Source of the DNA: an uncultured Kroppenstedtia sp.
GTDB taxonomy: Bacteria; Bacillota; Bacilli; Thermoactinomycetales; DSM-45169
Reading direction: 5' to 3'
Length of the DNA stretch: 5,684 nucleotides
NCBI GenBank assembly: GCA_959600065.1
Contig: CAUGKZ010000135.1
Location: 1-5,684 of the forward strand
The position numbers were made by a program, and so were the translations under genes. How positions within the stretch are numbered: the first letter of the stretch is position 1; every line of letters begins with the position of its first letter. Below, in pieces: positions 1 through 5,492 of the stretch. The notes beneath the pieces were generated by a model that saw only the letters and a program-made list of their open reading frames with translations, had not been told where the DNA came from and did no database searches.

Positions 1-1818
1 GATTTGACCCGGGAGAAGCTGGAGCCCCAGGAGGCTGCTTTGTTGGCGGCCCTTCCCAAGGCTCCGTCCACATACAATCCCTATCGGAACGAGGAGAAAG
101 CGCTGGAGCGGCGAAACCTGGTTCTCGATTTGATGGCGAGGGAAGGAGTGATTTCTCAGGAGGAACGGGATCGTCTCCACCAGACCGAGCTGGGTGTGGA
201 TCGAAAACACCTGAAGAAATACTTGAAGACAGATAAGTATGTAGCTTTTAAACATCTGGTGATGGAAGAGGCGAAGGAACGGTATGGCATCTCCGAGACG
301 GAACTAGCCACCGGAGGATACAAAATACAGACCCATCTGGCGCCCCAGGCTCAGTTGGCGATGGAGAAAGCTTTCGATGATGATGCTCTCTTTCAGAAAA
401 AAGAGGAGCTGGACGGCGGAGCGACGATGATCCACCCTCAAACCGGGGGGATCGCCGCCATTGCCGGTGGGCGTGAATATAAGGGGCAGGGATATGTTCT
501 TCGCTCCAAGGAAGAATTGAAGCAACCGGGGTCAGCCATCAAACCGATCACGGTCTATGCTCCTGCCGTACAAGAAAAGGGATACGATGAATATTCCGTG
601 GTTCCGGATCCACCGGGTTTTCGCATTGGTAACTGGCAACCGAAAAACTTTCAGCAACGTTATTTTGGCAAGTTGCCACTGAAACAGGTGCTGGCCAAAT
701 CTCTCAACGTGGCTACGGCCTGGCTGTTGGAAAATAAAGTGGGACGGGAGACTGCGGTGGAGTATGCCACCCGGATGGGACTACAACTGAATCACAAGGA
801 TCGATCCTCGGATGCTGGACTGGCTCTCGGGGGCCTGACCGAAGGGGTGAACACGATCCAGATGGCCCAGGCTTACTCTCCCTTTGCCAATAACGGCCAC
901 ATGACCGACGCTCATGCTATCCGGAAGATTACTCGGGAGAATCGGGAATGGAAAGCGGAGAAAGAAGTGGAGAGGAATCAGCAGGTCTTGACTCCAAAAA
1001 CCGCCTACTATCTGACCCGGATGATGCACTACAACGTTCAACAAGGGACGGGGACGAGTGCCCGTCTTCCAGATGGACGAGATGTGGCCGGAAAGACAGG
1101 GACGACGCAGAACAGCCGGGAGGCTTGGTTTGTAGGTTACACCCGGGAGTATGTAATGTCCGCTATGGTTTTCAATCAAGGAGATGGCAAAGTGGAACTT
1201 TCTGGCGGAGGCTATCCGGCGAAGATTTTTCGAAGAGTGATGGCGGAAGCTTTGCAGGGAACCCAGATCAGCCGTTTCTCCAATCCAGGTGTGCCGGAGC
1301 CCCGTCCTCCCTTCCAATTGAAGCCGGTCCAACTGTCTGCATCCTACGATGCCGATCAACAAGTGGTCCGGTTGAAGTGGAACGATTATTCCGGCCGTCT
1401 GAAATATCGGGTGGAACGTTCCGAGGAAGGGGGCAACTGGCAGGCGATCGGAGAGACCTCTTCCGGTGCTTATACGGATGGTAGTATGGTTATTCCTGAA
1501 CCGGCTGAAGGACTCCCTGGTTCAAACAGCGGGAAAAAGACCTATCAATACCGGGTGATCGCAGTCGACACCGTGGAAAACAAAGAGGCAGCTCCATCCA
1601 ACACGGCACAGATCCAATTGGTTTCGGAACCCCCACCTCCAGAGCAACCGGGAGATGAGGGAGGGGATGACACCCCTGGGGATGAGGGAGGAGATCCTCC
1701 TGAAGAGGATCCGGGAGAGCCGCCGGAGACTCCCCCTGACGACGGCCCAGGGGAGCCTATCCCCCTTCCGGATCAGGGAGACCAGGGTCCCTGGCGTCCC
1801 CCGGTTTGGGGCGGATAA
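1..1818 (+). CDS. Class A penicillin-binding protein (bifunctional glycosyltransferase/transpeptidase), 5' end missing
   Basis: This enzyme polymerises and cross-links peptidoglycan at the outer face of the membrane. Only the C-terminal 605 codons are present, so the membrane anchor and most of the GT51 domain lie left of the window. Counting from the codon at base 4, residues 1-60 hold the GT51 end, including LPKAPSTYNPYRN. The transpeptidase domain spans about 105-430 with all three motifs: SAIK at 177-180 (catalytic Ser, bases 532-534), SLN at 233-235 and KTGT from 364. An FN3-like domain follows at about 435-539, recognisable by YRVERS and YQYRVIAVD. The last 65 residues are acidic and proline-rich with a repeated PGDEGGD. 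Transpeptidase plus FN3 plus low-complexity tail matches the PonA (PBP1a/1b) layout of Bacillales. Paralogues exist, so no symbol is given. The TTG at base 4 is an internal codon, not a start. Confidence 0.95.
   Translation, partial: DLTREKLEPQEAALLAALPKAPSTYNPYRNEEKALERRNLVLDLMAREGVISQEERDRLHQTELGVDRKHLKKYLKTDKYVAFKHLVMEEAKERYGISETELATGGYKIQTHLAPQAQLAMEKAFDDDALFQKKEELDGGATMIHPQTGGIAAIAGGREYKGQGYVLRSKEELKQPGSAIKPITVYAPAVQEKGYDEYSVVPDPPGFRIGNWQPKNFQQRYFGKLPLKQVLAKSLNVATAWLLENKVGRETAVEYATRMGLQLNHKDRSSDAGLALGGLTEGVNTIQMAQAYSPFANNGHMTDAHAIRKITRENREWKAEKEVERNQQVLTPKTAYYLTRMMHYNVQQGTGTSARLPDGRDVAGKTGTTQNSREAWFVGYTREYVMSAMVFNQGDGKVELSGGGYPAKIFRRVMAEALQGTQISRFSNPGVPEPRPPFQLKPVQLSASYDADQQVVRLKWNDYSGRLKYRVERSEEGGNWQAIGETSSGAYTDGSMVIPEPAEGLPGSNSGKKTYQYRVIAVDTVENKEAAPSNTAQIQLVSEPPPPEQPGDEGGDDTPGDEGGDPPEEDPGEPPETPPDDGPGEPIPLPDQGDQGPWRPPVWGG
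1651..1694 (+). repeat. Short direct repeat in the PBP acidic tail
   Basis: The 11-mer GATGAGGGAGG occurs at 1654-1664 and again at 1681-1691, a period of 27 bases (nine codons). It encodes PGDEGGD twice in the acidic Pro/Gly/Asp/Glu tail of the penicillin-binding protein. The in-frame nine-residue period suggests expansion by slippage within a disordered extracytoplasmic tail. Confidence 0.7.
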
Positions 1819-1981
1819 AAAGGTGACCTCCCACTGCATGGGAATGGTGGAGCAGGGCAGACTAGGGTGTGGCAGATCTGGGGTTCGTATAAACTTTGAC
1901 TCCGGAATGTGAAACCCCATCCCGATCGGCCCCGTCCAACATTTATTCACGACGCTTTGGGTTCAGCCGGAACCTGGCGGC

Positions 1982-1991
1982 AAAGGAGAGG
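1982..1991 (+). promoter_or_regulatory. Ribosome binding site of the 43-residue gene
   Basis: AAAGGAGAGG lies eight bases before the ATG at 2000. Its strength and spacing are the main reason for calling so short a reading frame a gene. Confidence 0.75.
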
Positions 1992-1999
1992 TACATCCC

Positions 2000-2131
2000 A
2001 TGAAGAAGCGGGAAAATTTCAGCCCGGAACAAAAACGCAAGGAAAAAGAGAACAAAGAAGTCCAGGACCGGAAATCGCGCCCTGGATTGGGTAACCGAAA
2101 GATGGACGGACCGGATCGTCCGAGCACCTGA
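2000..2131 (+). CDS. Small basic hydrophilic protein, 43 residues, function unknown
   Basis: The frame starts at ATG 2000 behind a strong, well-spaced ribosome binding site. It stops with TGA at 2129-2131, and the final base of the stop is the first base of a strong terminator stem. The product is highly charged, with 8 Lys and 6 Arg against 5 Glu and 3 Asp. It has no Cys or Trp and only one aromatic residue (Phe7). Residues 8-25 should form a helix, while the end, GLGNRKMDGPDRPST, is rich in Gly and Pro and probably unstructured. There is no signal peptide or membrane segment. Size, charge and disorder recall the minor small spore-associated proteins of Bacillales, and the GPDRPST ending resembles tails of small hypothetical proteins in spore formers. 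That resemblance is from memory and unverified. It lies 181 bases after the penicillin-binding protein, with no terminator seen between them, so read-through is possible. Confidence 0.7.
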   Translation: MKKRENFSPEQKRKEKENKEVQDRKSRPGLGNRKMDGPDRPST

Positions 2132-2173
2132 ACAACGAACCCCCTCCATATCGGTAGGGGGTTCGTTGTTTTT
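2131..2173 (+). terminator. Rho-independent terminator after the 43-residue gene
   Basis: AACAACGAACCCCCT (2131-2145) pairs perfectly over 15 bp with AGGGGGTTCGTTGTT (2156-2170) around a 10-base loop. The T run continues to 2173. The stem begins on the last base of the stop codon, so this ends the small gene's transcript and perhaps that of the penicillin-binding protein. On the - strand no T run follows, so it should act in one direction only. Confidence 0.92.
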
Positions 2174-2245
2174 GGGCCAGCCGACGGACAGGTTCTAAAC
2201 CGGGTGTTGTCCCAATAGACTGTTTCTACGGGGACGAGTTCAGTC

Positions 2246-2254
2246 GGGGAGGGG
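2246..2254 (+). promoter_or_regulatory. Ribosome binding site that sets the start of the YkvI-family gene
   Basis: GGGGAGGGG contains GGAGG at 2248-2252. It leaves only two bases before the in-frame TTG at 2255 but eight before GTG 2261 and eleven before GTG 2264. GTG 2261 is therefore the preferred start. Confidence 0.65.
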
Positions 2255-2260
2255 TTGTCT

Positions 2261-3313
2261 GTGGTGTTGCATGAACGGTGGTTTACCGCTTCCCGTGTCG
2301 GTTTCACCTATATTGGCACGGTGGTGGGAGCGGGCTTCGCTTCTGGACAGGAAATCATGCAATTTTTTACGGTCAGCGGCTTTAAAAGCTTGTTTGCCAT
2401 CTTGCTGGTGACCGTGCTGTTTTCTTGGTTGGGGATCCGGATGATGGTGATTGGGGCTCGCCTACAAGCCCGTTCCTATGAGGAGTTTAATAATTACTTG
2501 TTTGGTCCCGGTGTAGGCCGTTGGATGAACGGATTCGTGGGAGTCATACTCTTTGGGGTGACCACCGCGATGATGTCCGGGACTGGGGCTCTGTTCCAGG
2601 AGCAGTTGGGACTCTCCTTTCACTTTGGAGTGATTGTCACCTCCCTGATTGCCTTTTTGGTGATCATCAAAGGGATGGAAGGAATTTTGAATGTCAATGC
2701 GTTGGTGGTTCCCTGCATGTTTGCCTTCACCCTGGTGGTGGGAATCCAGGGACTGTCAGGGCCGGGTCTCGGTCAATTTTTGGCGATGGAACCCATGGAA
2801 GGAGCCCGGAACTGGGTCGTCTCCGCCATTACTTACGCCGCATTTAACCTGGCAATGTCACAGTCGGTGCTGATTCCCATGGGAGGGGAGATCCAGGATG
2901 AAAAGACACTCCGGCTTGGAGGAATCCTGGGGGGGGTCGGCTTGGGAGTGATGCTGTTGGCCAGCAATTTTGCCTTGGCACTCAAAATTCCCGAGATCTT
3001 TCAACTGGAGATTCCCATCGCACTGGTGATCTCCACCCTGGGGGATGGAATGAAATATTTTTTTTTAGCAGTGATGTGGGGTGAAATATTTACCACACTC
3101 ATCGGGAATGTCTATGGATTGGCCGCCAATCTGGAAAATTGGATTCCGGTTCGGATCAATACGCTGATGGCTCTGATCTTTATCCTAGGATATGTCTGCT
3201 CCCTGATCGGGTTCCCGGTATTCGTAGGGTATATCTATCCCTTCTTCGGCTATTGCGGACTGTTGACGTTGCTCCTATTGACATTTTGCAAATATCCGGC
3301 CATTCAGAGATGA
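2261..3313 (+). CDS. YkvI-family multi-pass membrane protein, probable transporter
   Basis: A 350-residue integral membrane protein resembling Bacillus subtilis YkvI. That family is distantly related to amino-acid/APC-type transporters, and I know of no established substrate. The signature is an N-terminal segment with GTVVGAGFASGQE at residues 19-31; such Gly-rich breaks in the first membrane helix often line the substrate site in LeuT-fold carriers. About ten hydrophobic segments follow to the C terminus, with ITYAAFNLAMSQSVLIP near the middle and a short basic tail, KYPAIQR. Length is typical of the family. GTG 2261 is chosen as start because of ribosome binding site spacing; TTG 2255 would add two residues. 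A terminator lies upstream, so the gene should have its own promoter in 2174-2245, but no convincing -35/-10 pair was found. A G8 run (2929-2936) and a T9 run (3058-3066) occur in frame. Confidence 0.9.
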   Translation: MVLHERWFTASRVGFTYIGTVVGAGFASGQEIMQFFTVSGFKSLFAILLVTVLFSWLGIRMMVIGARLQARSYEEFNNYLFGPGVGRWMNGFVGVILFGVTTAMMSGTGALFQEQLGLSFHFGVIVTSLIAFLVIIKGMEGILNVNALVVPCMFAFTLVVGIQGLSGPGLGQFLAMEPMEGARNWVVSAITYAAFNLAMSQSVLIPMGGEIQDEKTLRLGGILGGVGLGVMLLASNFALALKIPEIFQLEIPIALVISTLGDGMKYFFLAVMWGEIFTTLIGNVYGLAANLENWIPVRINTLMALIFILGYVCSLIGFPVFVGYIYPFFGYCGLLTLLLLTFCKYPAIQR

Positions 3314-3326
3314 GATGCTTCGGATT

Positions 3327-3355
3327 TTCCTAAATGGAGCGGAATCGGATAGAAT
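3327..3355 (+). promoter_or_regulatory. Weak sigma-A promoter candidate before the nitroreductase gene
   Basis: A TAGAAT -10-like box (3350-3355) matches TATAAT at five of six positions. It sits 17 bases after TTCCTA (3327-3332), which matches the -35 consensus at only three of six. Position between the two genes is sensible, but the -35 is poor and co-transcription from upstream is equally possible. Confidence 0.25.
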
Positions 3356-3372
3356 AGAACGGGAAGCCAATG

Positions 3373-3383
3373 AAAGGGGAGAG
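3373..3383 (+). promoter_or_regulatory. Ribosome binding site that supports the TTG start of the nitroreductase
   Basis: AAAGGGGAGAG sits five bases before TTG 3389 but fourteen before the next in-frame ATG at 3398. This favours the TTG start. Confidence 0.6.
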
Positions 3384-3388
3384 TTTAT

Positions 3389-3979
3389 TTGGATGTGATG
3401 GATGCCATTCGGTCCCGGAGGAGTATTGGTAAAGTGAGTGAAACCATGCCGGACCCACAACTGATCGAAAAAGTGCTGGAAGCGGCTCGTTGGGCTCCCA
3501 ACCATCATATGACCCAACCTTGGAAATTCTTTGTATTGACCGGAGATGCCCGGGTGAGGTTGGGAAAAGTGCTGAGCGAGATCAAAGCGGAGGGGTGGAC
3601 GGAAGAGGAGCGAGAAGCACAAGCTGAAAGTTTGCAACGAGAGGAACGGAAGCCCTTGAGGGCACCTGTAGTTATCGCTACAGCTGTCCATCCTTCCGAG
3701 GATCCAAAGGTAGAGGAAATCGAAGAGATCTGCGCCGTGGCCGCCGGGGTTCAGAATGGGCTACTTACTGCTCATGCTCTGGGGTTGGGAGCGATCTGGC
3801 GTACAGGTAAGCCGACTTACCACCCAAGGATGAAGGAGTTTTTTCAACTAGGGGAAAGAGAAACCTTGCTCGGGTTTTTGTACATCGGTTACCCCTCCAT
3901 TCTTCCCAAGGAACGCCCTCGGGCTCCCATGGAGGAGAAAGTGGAATGGTGGGGATCAGTAATGTTCCACCCCTTTTAG
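3389..3979 (+). CDS. Nitroreductase family protein, YdjA-like FMN oxidoreductase
   Basis: A soluble 196-residue flavoprotein of the NAD(P)H:FMN nitroreductase family, closest by eye to the compact YdjA type. Members act as dimers that bind FMN and reduce nitro or quinone-like compounds; physiological substrates are mostly unknown. Diagnostic parts are IRSRRS at residues 7-12 (FMN phosphate contacts), WAPNHHMTQPWKFFV at 35-49, a charged helix at about 56-88, the buried helix around ICAVAAGVQNGLLTAHALG (114-132), and GAIWRTG at 134-140. GFLYIGYP (162-169) is the usual strand near the C terminus. The TTG start is chosen from ribosome binding site spacing; ATG 3398 would remove MDV and is less well placed. 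It lies 75 bases after the YkvI-like gene and 60 before the PlsY-like gene on the same strand, with no terminator on either side. Specificity cannot be read from the sequence. Confidence 0.93.
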   Translation: MDVMDAIRSRRSIGKVSETMPDPQLIEKVLEAARWAPNHHMTQPWKFFVLTGDARVRLGKVLSEIKAEGWTEEEREAQAESLQREERKPLRAPVVIATAVHPSEDPKVEEIEEICAVAAGVQNGLLTAHALGLGAIWRTGKPTYHPRMKEFFQLGERETLLGFLYIGYPSILPKERPRAPMEEKVEWWGSVMFHPF

Positions 3980-4025
3980 GGAAAACCTCCTGTCACCGGT
4001 TCCCGGTTGTGCGATCTGCCTGAAA

Positions 4026-4037
4026 GGGAGAGGGAGA
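4026..4037 (+). promoter_or_regulatory. Ribosome binding site of the PlsY-like gene
   Basis: The purine stretch GGGAGAGGGAGA ends two bases before ATG 4040, with its first GGAG centred about ten bases away. It supports ATG 4040 over an upstream in-frame GTG or TTG that has no such site. Confidence 0.55.
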
Positions 4038-4039
4038 AC

Positions 4040-4606
4040 ATGATATGGATCTTGATTGCCGTCATCGGCTACCTGATCGGTTCACTCCCTGCCTTCGCTC
4101 TGTTTCAAAGCCGGGGAGCGCCGAGGGTGACTCATCTTTCCCCTGGTGGGTTCCGTCCGGGAAGAGGTCTGCGGGATGGCATGATCTTCGCTGGGTTGCA
4201 AATAGGGAAAGGGGCGTTGGCTACCCTGATCGGGTTATTGCTGGCAGGGTGGTCGGGAGGTGCACTGGCAGCCGCGGCAGCTGTGCTGGGGGATCTGTTT
4301 CCCCTGTTTCGGCCCGTCCACAGCGGGGGAGTGGCCGTCGCTGCAGGGGGCTTGCTGATCCTAAGTCCACTGTTGCTAGTAGTGGGGTTGGGCATCTATT
4401 TGCTAACTCTATTTCTCACCCGCTATTTTTCTGTCTCTGTATTTTTTGCTTCCATCGGGGTTATCCTCTTTTCCCTTGTTTTATTTCCGGGGTTGTATGT
4501 GGTGCTGGTGGTATTATTTGCAGGGGGCTTGATTCTGTTACGAAAGAGAGGGCGTCCGGATCGCTGGCGCAAAGTATGGCACCGGAGTTTTCGCCACAGG
4601 CGATGA
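4040..4606 (+). CDS. PlsY-like (glycerol-3-phosphate acyltransferase family) membrane protein with degenerate motifs
   Basis: A 188-residue membrane protein with the length and helix pattern of PlsY, which acylates glycerol-3-phosphate using acyl-phosphate. Family marks are YLIGSLPAFAL (11-21), KGALATLIGLLL (57-68), AAVLGDLFPLF (80-90) and LLTLFLTRYFSVSVFFASI (121-139). The three catalytic motifs are altered. Motif 1, normally SGNxGATN, reads SPGGFRPGRGLR from S34; S34 and R45 may still match its Ser and Arg. Motif 2, normally GHxxPVF...GGKGVAT, reads GDLFPLF then SGGVAVAAG, so the His and the P-loop-like Lys are gone. Motif 3, normally HREN, is replaced by basic KRGRPDRWRK near 169-178. The protein probably lacks normal PlsY activity; a regulatory or altered acyltransferase role is possible. 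It lies 60 bases after the nitroreductase, probably in the same transcript, and is followed by a terminator. Confidence 0.82.
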   Translation: MIWILIAVIGYLIGSLPAFALFQSRGAPRVTHLSPGGFRPGRGLRDGMIFAGLQIGKGALATLIGLLLAGWSGGALAAAAAVLGDLFPLFRPVHSGGVAVAAGGLLILSPLLLVVGLGIYLLTLFLTRYFSVSVFFASIGVILFSLVLFPGLYVVLVVLFAGGLILLRKRGRPDRWRKVWHRSFRHRR

Positions 4607-4624
4607 AAATCTTCACTCATGCCG

Positions 4625-4668
4625 AAGCCGCTGACGGAGAAGCACTTCGTCAGCGGCTTTGATTTTTT
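4625..4668 (+). terminator. Rho-independent terminator after the PlsY-like gene
   Basis: AAGCCGCTGACG (4625-4636) pairs perfectly over 12 bp with CGTCAGCGGCTT (4648-4659) around an 11-base loop. T at 4660 and T6 at 4663-4668 follow. It sits between two converging genes, but only the + side has an adjacent T run, so it mainly ends the YkvI/nitroreductase/PlsY-like transcript. Confidence 0.9.
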
Positions 4669-4680
4669 GTTGTTCATTTT

Positions 4681-5472
4681 TCAAACCGCCACTTCCACTT
4701 TATATCCGCTGAACTTGCGGATATTGATCACTCCGCTATCCAGTATGAGATATTGGGCCTTGGCTCCGAGGAGTTTGCCCTGGATCTGATCCACTTTGTC
4801 CAGGTTCAGGGGCTTGACCTTTTCCGGGAATTCCAGACAAGGGTAATGAAAGGTCAGCGGTTCTCGATCCCCCTGATAGTATCCTCGGTACTCTTCCGGG
4901 ATTTTTTCCTCCATATCGGCACGTACCTCCAGCAGATCTCGGTCGGCGATCTCATTTTTGAGCATCCGTCGCCAGTTGGTCTTGTCCTTGATAAATTGCG
5001 CCAAGACCATCTCGAGCTCGCCTGCGGTTTTGCGGTCGGGAACCTCAGCGATGGGAACCGCTGTCACGGCTCCTTGGTCGATCCATCGTTTCGGCATGTT
5101 GGTTTTCCGGGTAATTCCCACTTTGACGTCATCACTGATCGCCAGATAGACGATATGAGGTTGCATGCAATGGCGTTCGCCAAAGGCAGGATCCCGACAG
5201 GTGCCCAGGTGAAAGTGGCACTGGTGAGGCTTCACAATACATAAGTCATTCTCTGCTCGGTCCCGGAAGCAAGGATAGCAGGAACCGCTGTTAAAAGTCT
5301 TTTTGATCTTTCGTCCACAGTATATACAAGCTTTTTCTCCCAAAAAGCGGATCTCCAGTTCTTCCCCTAGCAATTCGTTGATGGGTAGCTTCTGATCGGA
5401 AAAAGGCCAGAAGTAGGTAATCGGATCTGTATGCTGATGGATCAACGGCTGGACATAGCCGGTCAACTGCAT
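4681..5472 (-). CDS. DUF2797 domain protein, possible metal-binding GIY-YIG-like protein
   Basis: A soluble 263-residue protein that fits the DUF2797 family over its whole length; I know of no established function. The N-terminal half is rich in possible metal ligands: CIYC at 49-52, CYPC at 65-68, C78, CHFHLGTC at 85-92 and HC at 101-102. Next comes PHIVYLAISDDVKVGITR (105-122), then KRWIDQGA (128-135), a GELEMVLAQF helix (151-160) and KDKTNW (162-167). The VYL / KVGIT / RW / Glu-helix order resembles the T5orf172 branch of GIY-YIG nucleases, with Y109, R129 and E152 or E154 as candidate active-site residues; this is inference. The ATG at 5472 is chosen because the in-frame GTG at 5484 overlaps the ribosome binding site. 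It faces the PlsY-like gene tail to tail and shares no obvious pathway with it. Confidence 0.88.
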   Translation of the reverse strand: MQLTGYVQPLIHQHTDPITYFWPFSDQKLPINELLGEELEIRFLGEKACIYCGRKIKKTFNSGSCYPCFRDRAENDLCIVKPHQCHFHLGTCRDPAFGERHCMQPHIVYLAISDDVKVGITRKTNMPKRWIDQGAVTAVPIAEVPDRKTAGELEMVLAQFIKDKTNWRRMLKNEIADRDLLEVRADMEEKIPEEYRGYYQGDREPLTFHYPCLEFPEKVKPLNLDKVDQIQGKLLGAKAQYLILDSGVINIRKFSGYKVEVAV

Positions 5473-5483
5473 AGATGAACACA

Positions 5484-5492
5484 CTCCTTTTT
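5484..5492 (-). promoter_or_regulatory. Ribosome binding site that sets the start of the DUF2797 gene
   Basis: On the - strand AAAAAGGAG spans 5492-5484, eleven bases before ATG 5472. Its last G is also the first base of the in-frame GTG (5484-5482), which therefore cannot serve as start. Its first base overlaps the stop codon of the short upstream reading frame. Confidence 0.65.

Noticed and set aside
781..1362. 193-codon open frame on the - strand
   Set aside because: It lies wholly inside the transpeptidase-coding region, whose catalytic motifs are all in the + frame. The product has no recognisable features and no ribosome binding site was noticed.
1655..1912. 85-codon + strand frame over the end of the penicillin-binding protein gene
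   Set aside because: It overlaps the repetitive purine-rich tail region, has no good ribosome binding site, and the product looks random.
1879..1919. Inverted repeat TGGGGTT ... AACCCCA after the penicillin-binding protein gene
   Set aside because: The stem is only 7 bp around a 27-base loop and no T run follows, so it is not a credible terminator or operator.
1896..1924. TTGACT as a -35 box upstream of the 43-residue gene
   Set aside because: No acceptable -10 box lies 16-18 bases downstream (the positions read near ATCCCG). Checks for sporulation sigma-F/G-like boxes around GTATAA at 1887 also failed.
3995..4010. ACCGG TTC CCGGT small hairpin between the nitroreductase and PlsY-like genes
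   Set aside because: A 5-bp stem with a 3-base loop and no T run is too weak for a terminator and not distinctive enough for an operator.
4045..4662. 205-codon + strand frame overlapping the PlsY-like gene
   Set aside because: It is a frame shadow. The PlsY-fold hydrophobic pattern and ribosome binding site belong to the frame starting at 4040, and this one reads into the terminator.
4625..4680. Bidirectional action of the terminator for the converging DUF2797 gene
   Set aside because: On the - strand the hairpin is followed by CGGCATGAG rather than a T run, so only + strand termination is supported.
4753..5244. 163-codon open frame on the + strand
   Set aside because: It is antisense to the strongly family-like DUF2797 coding region and its product is not recognisable.
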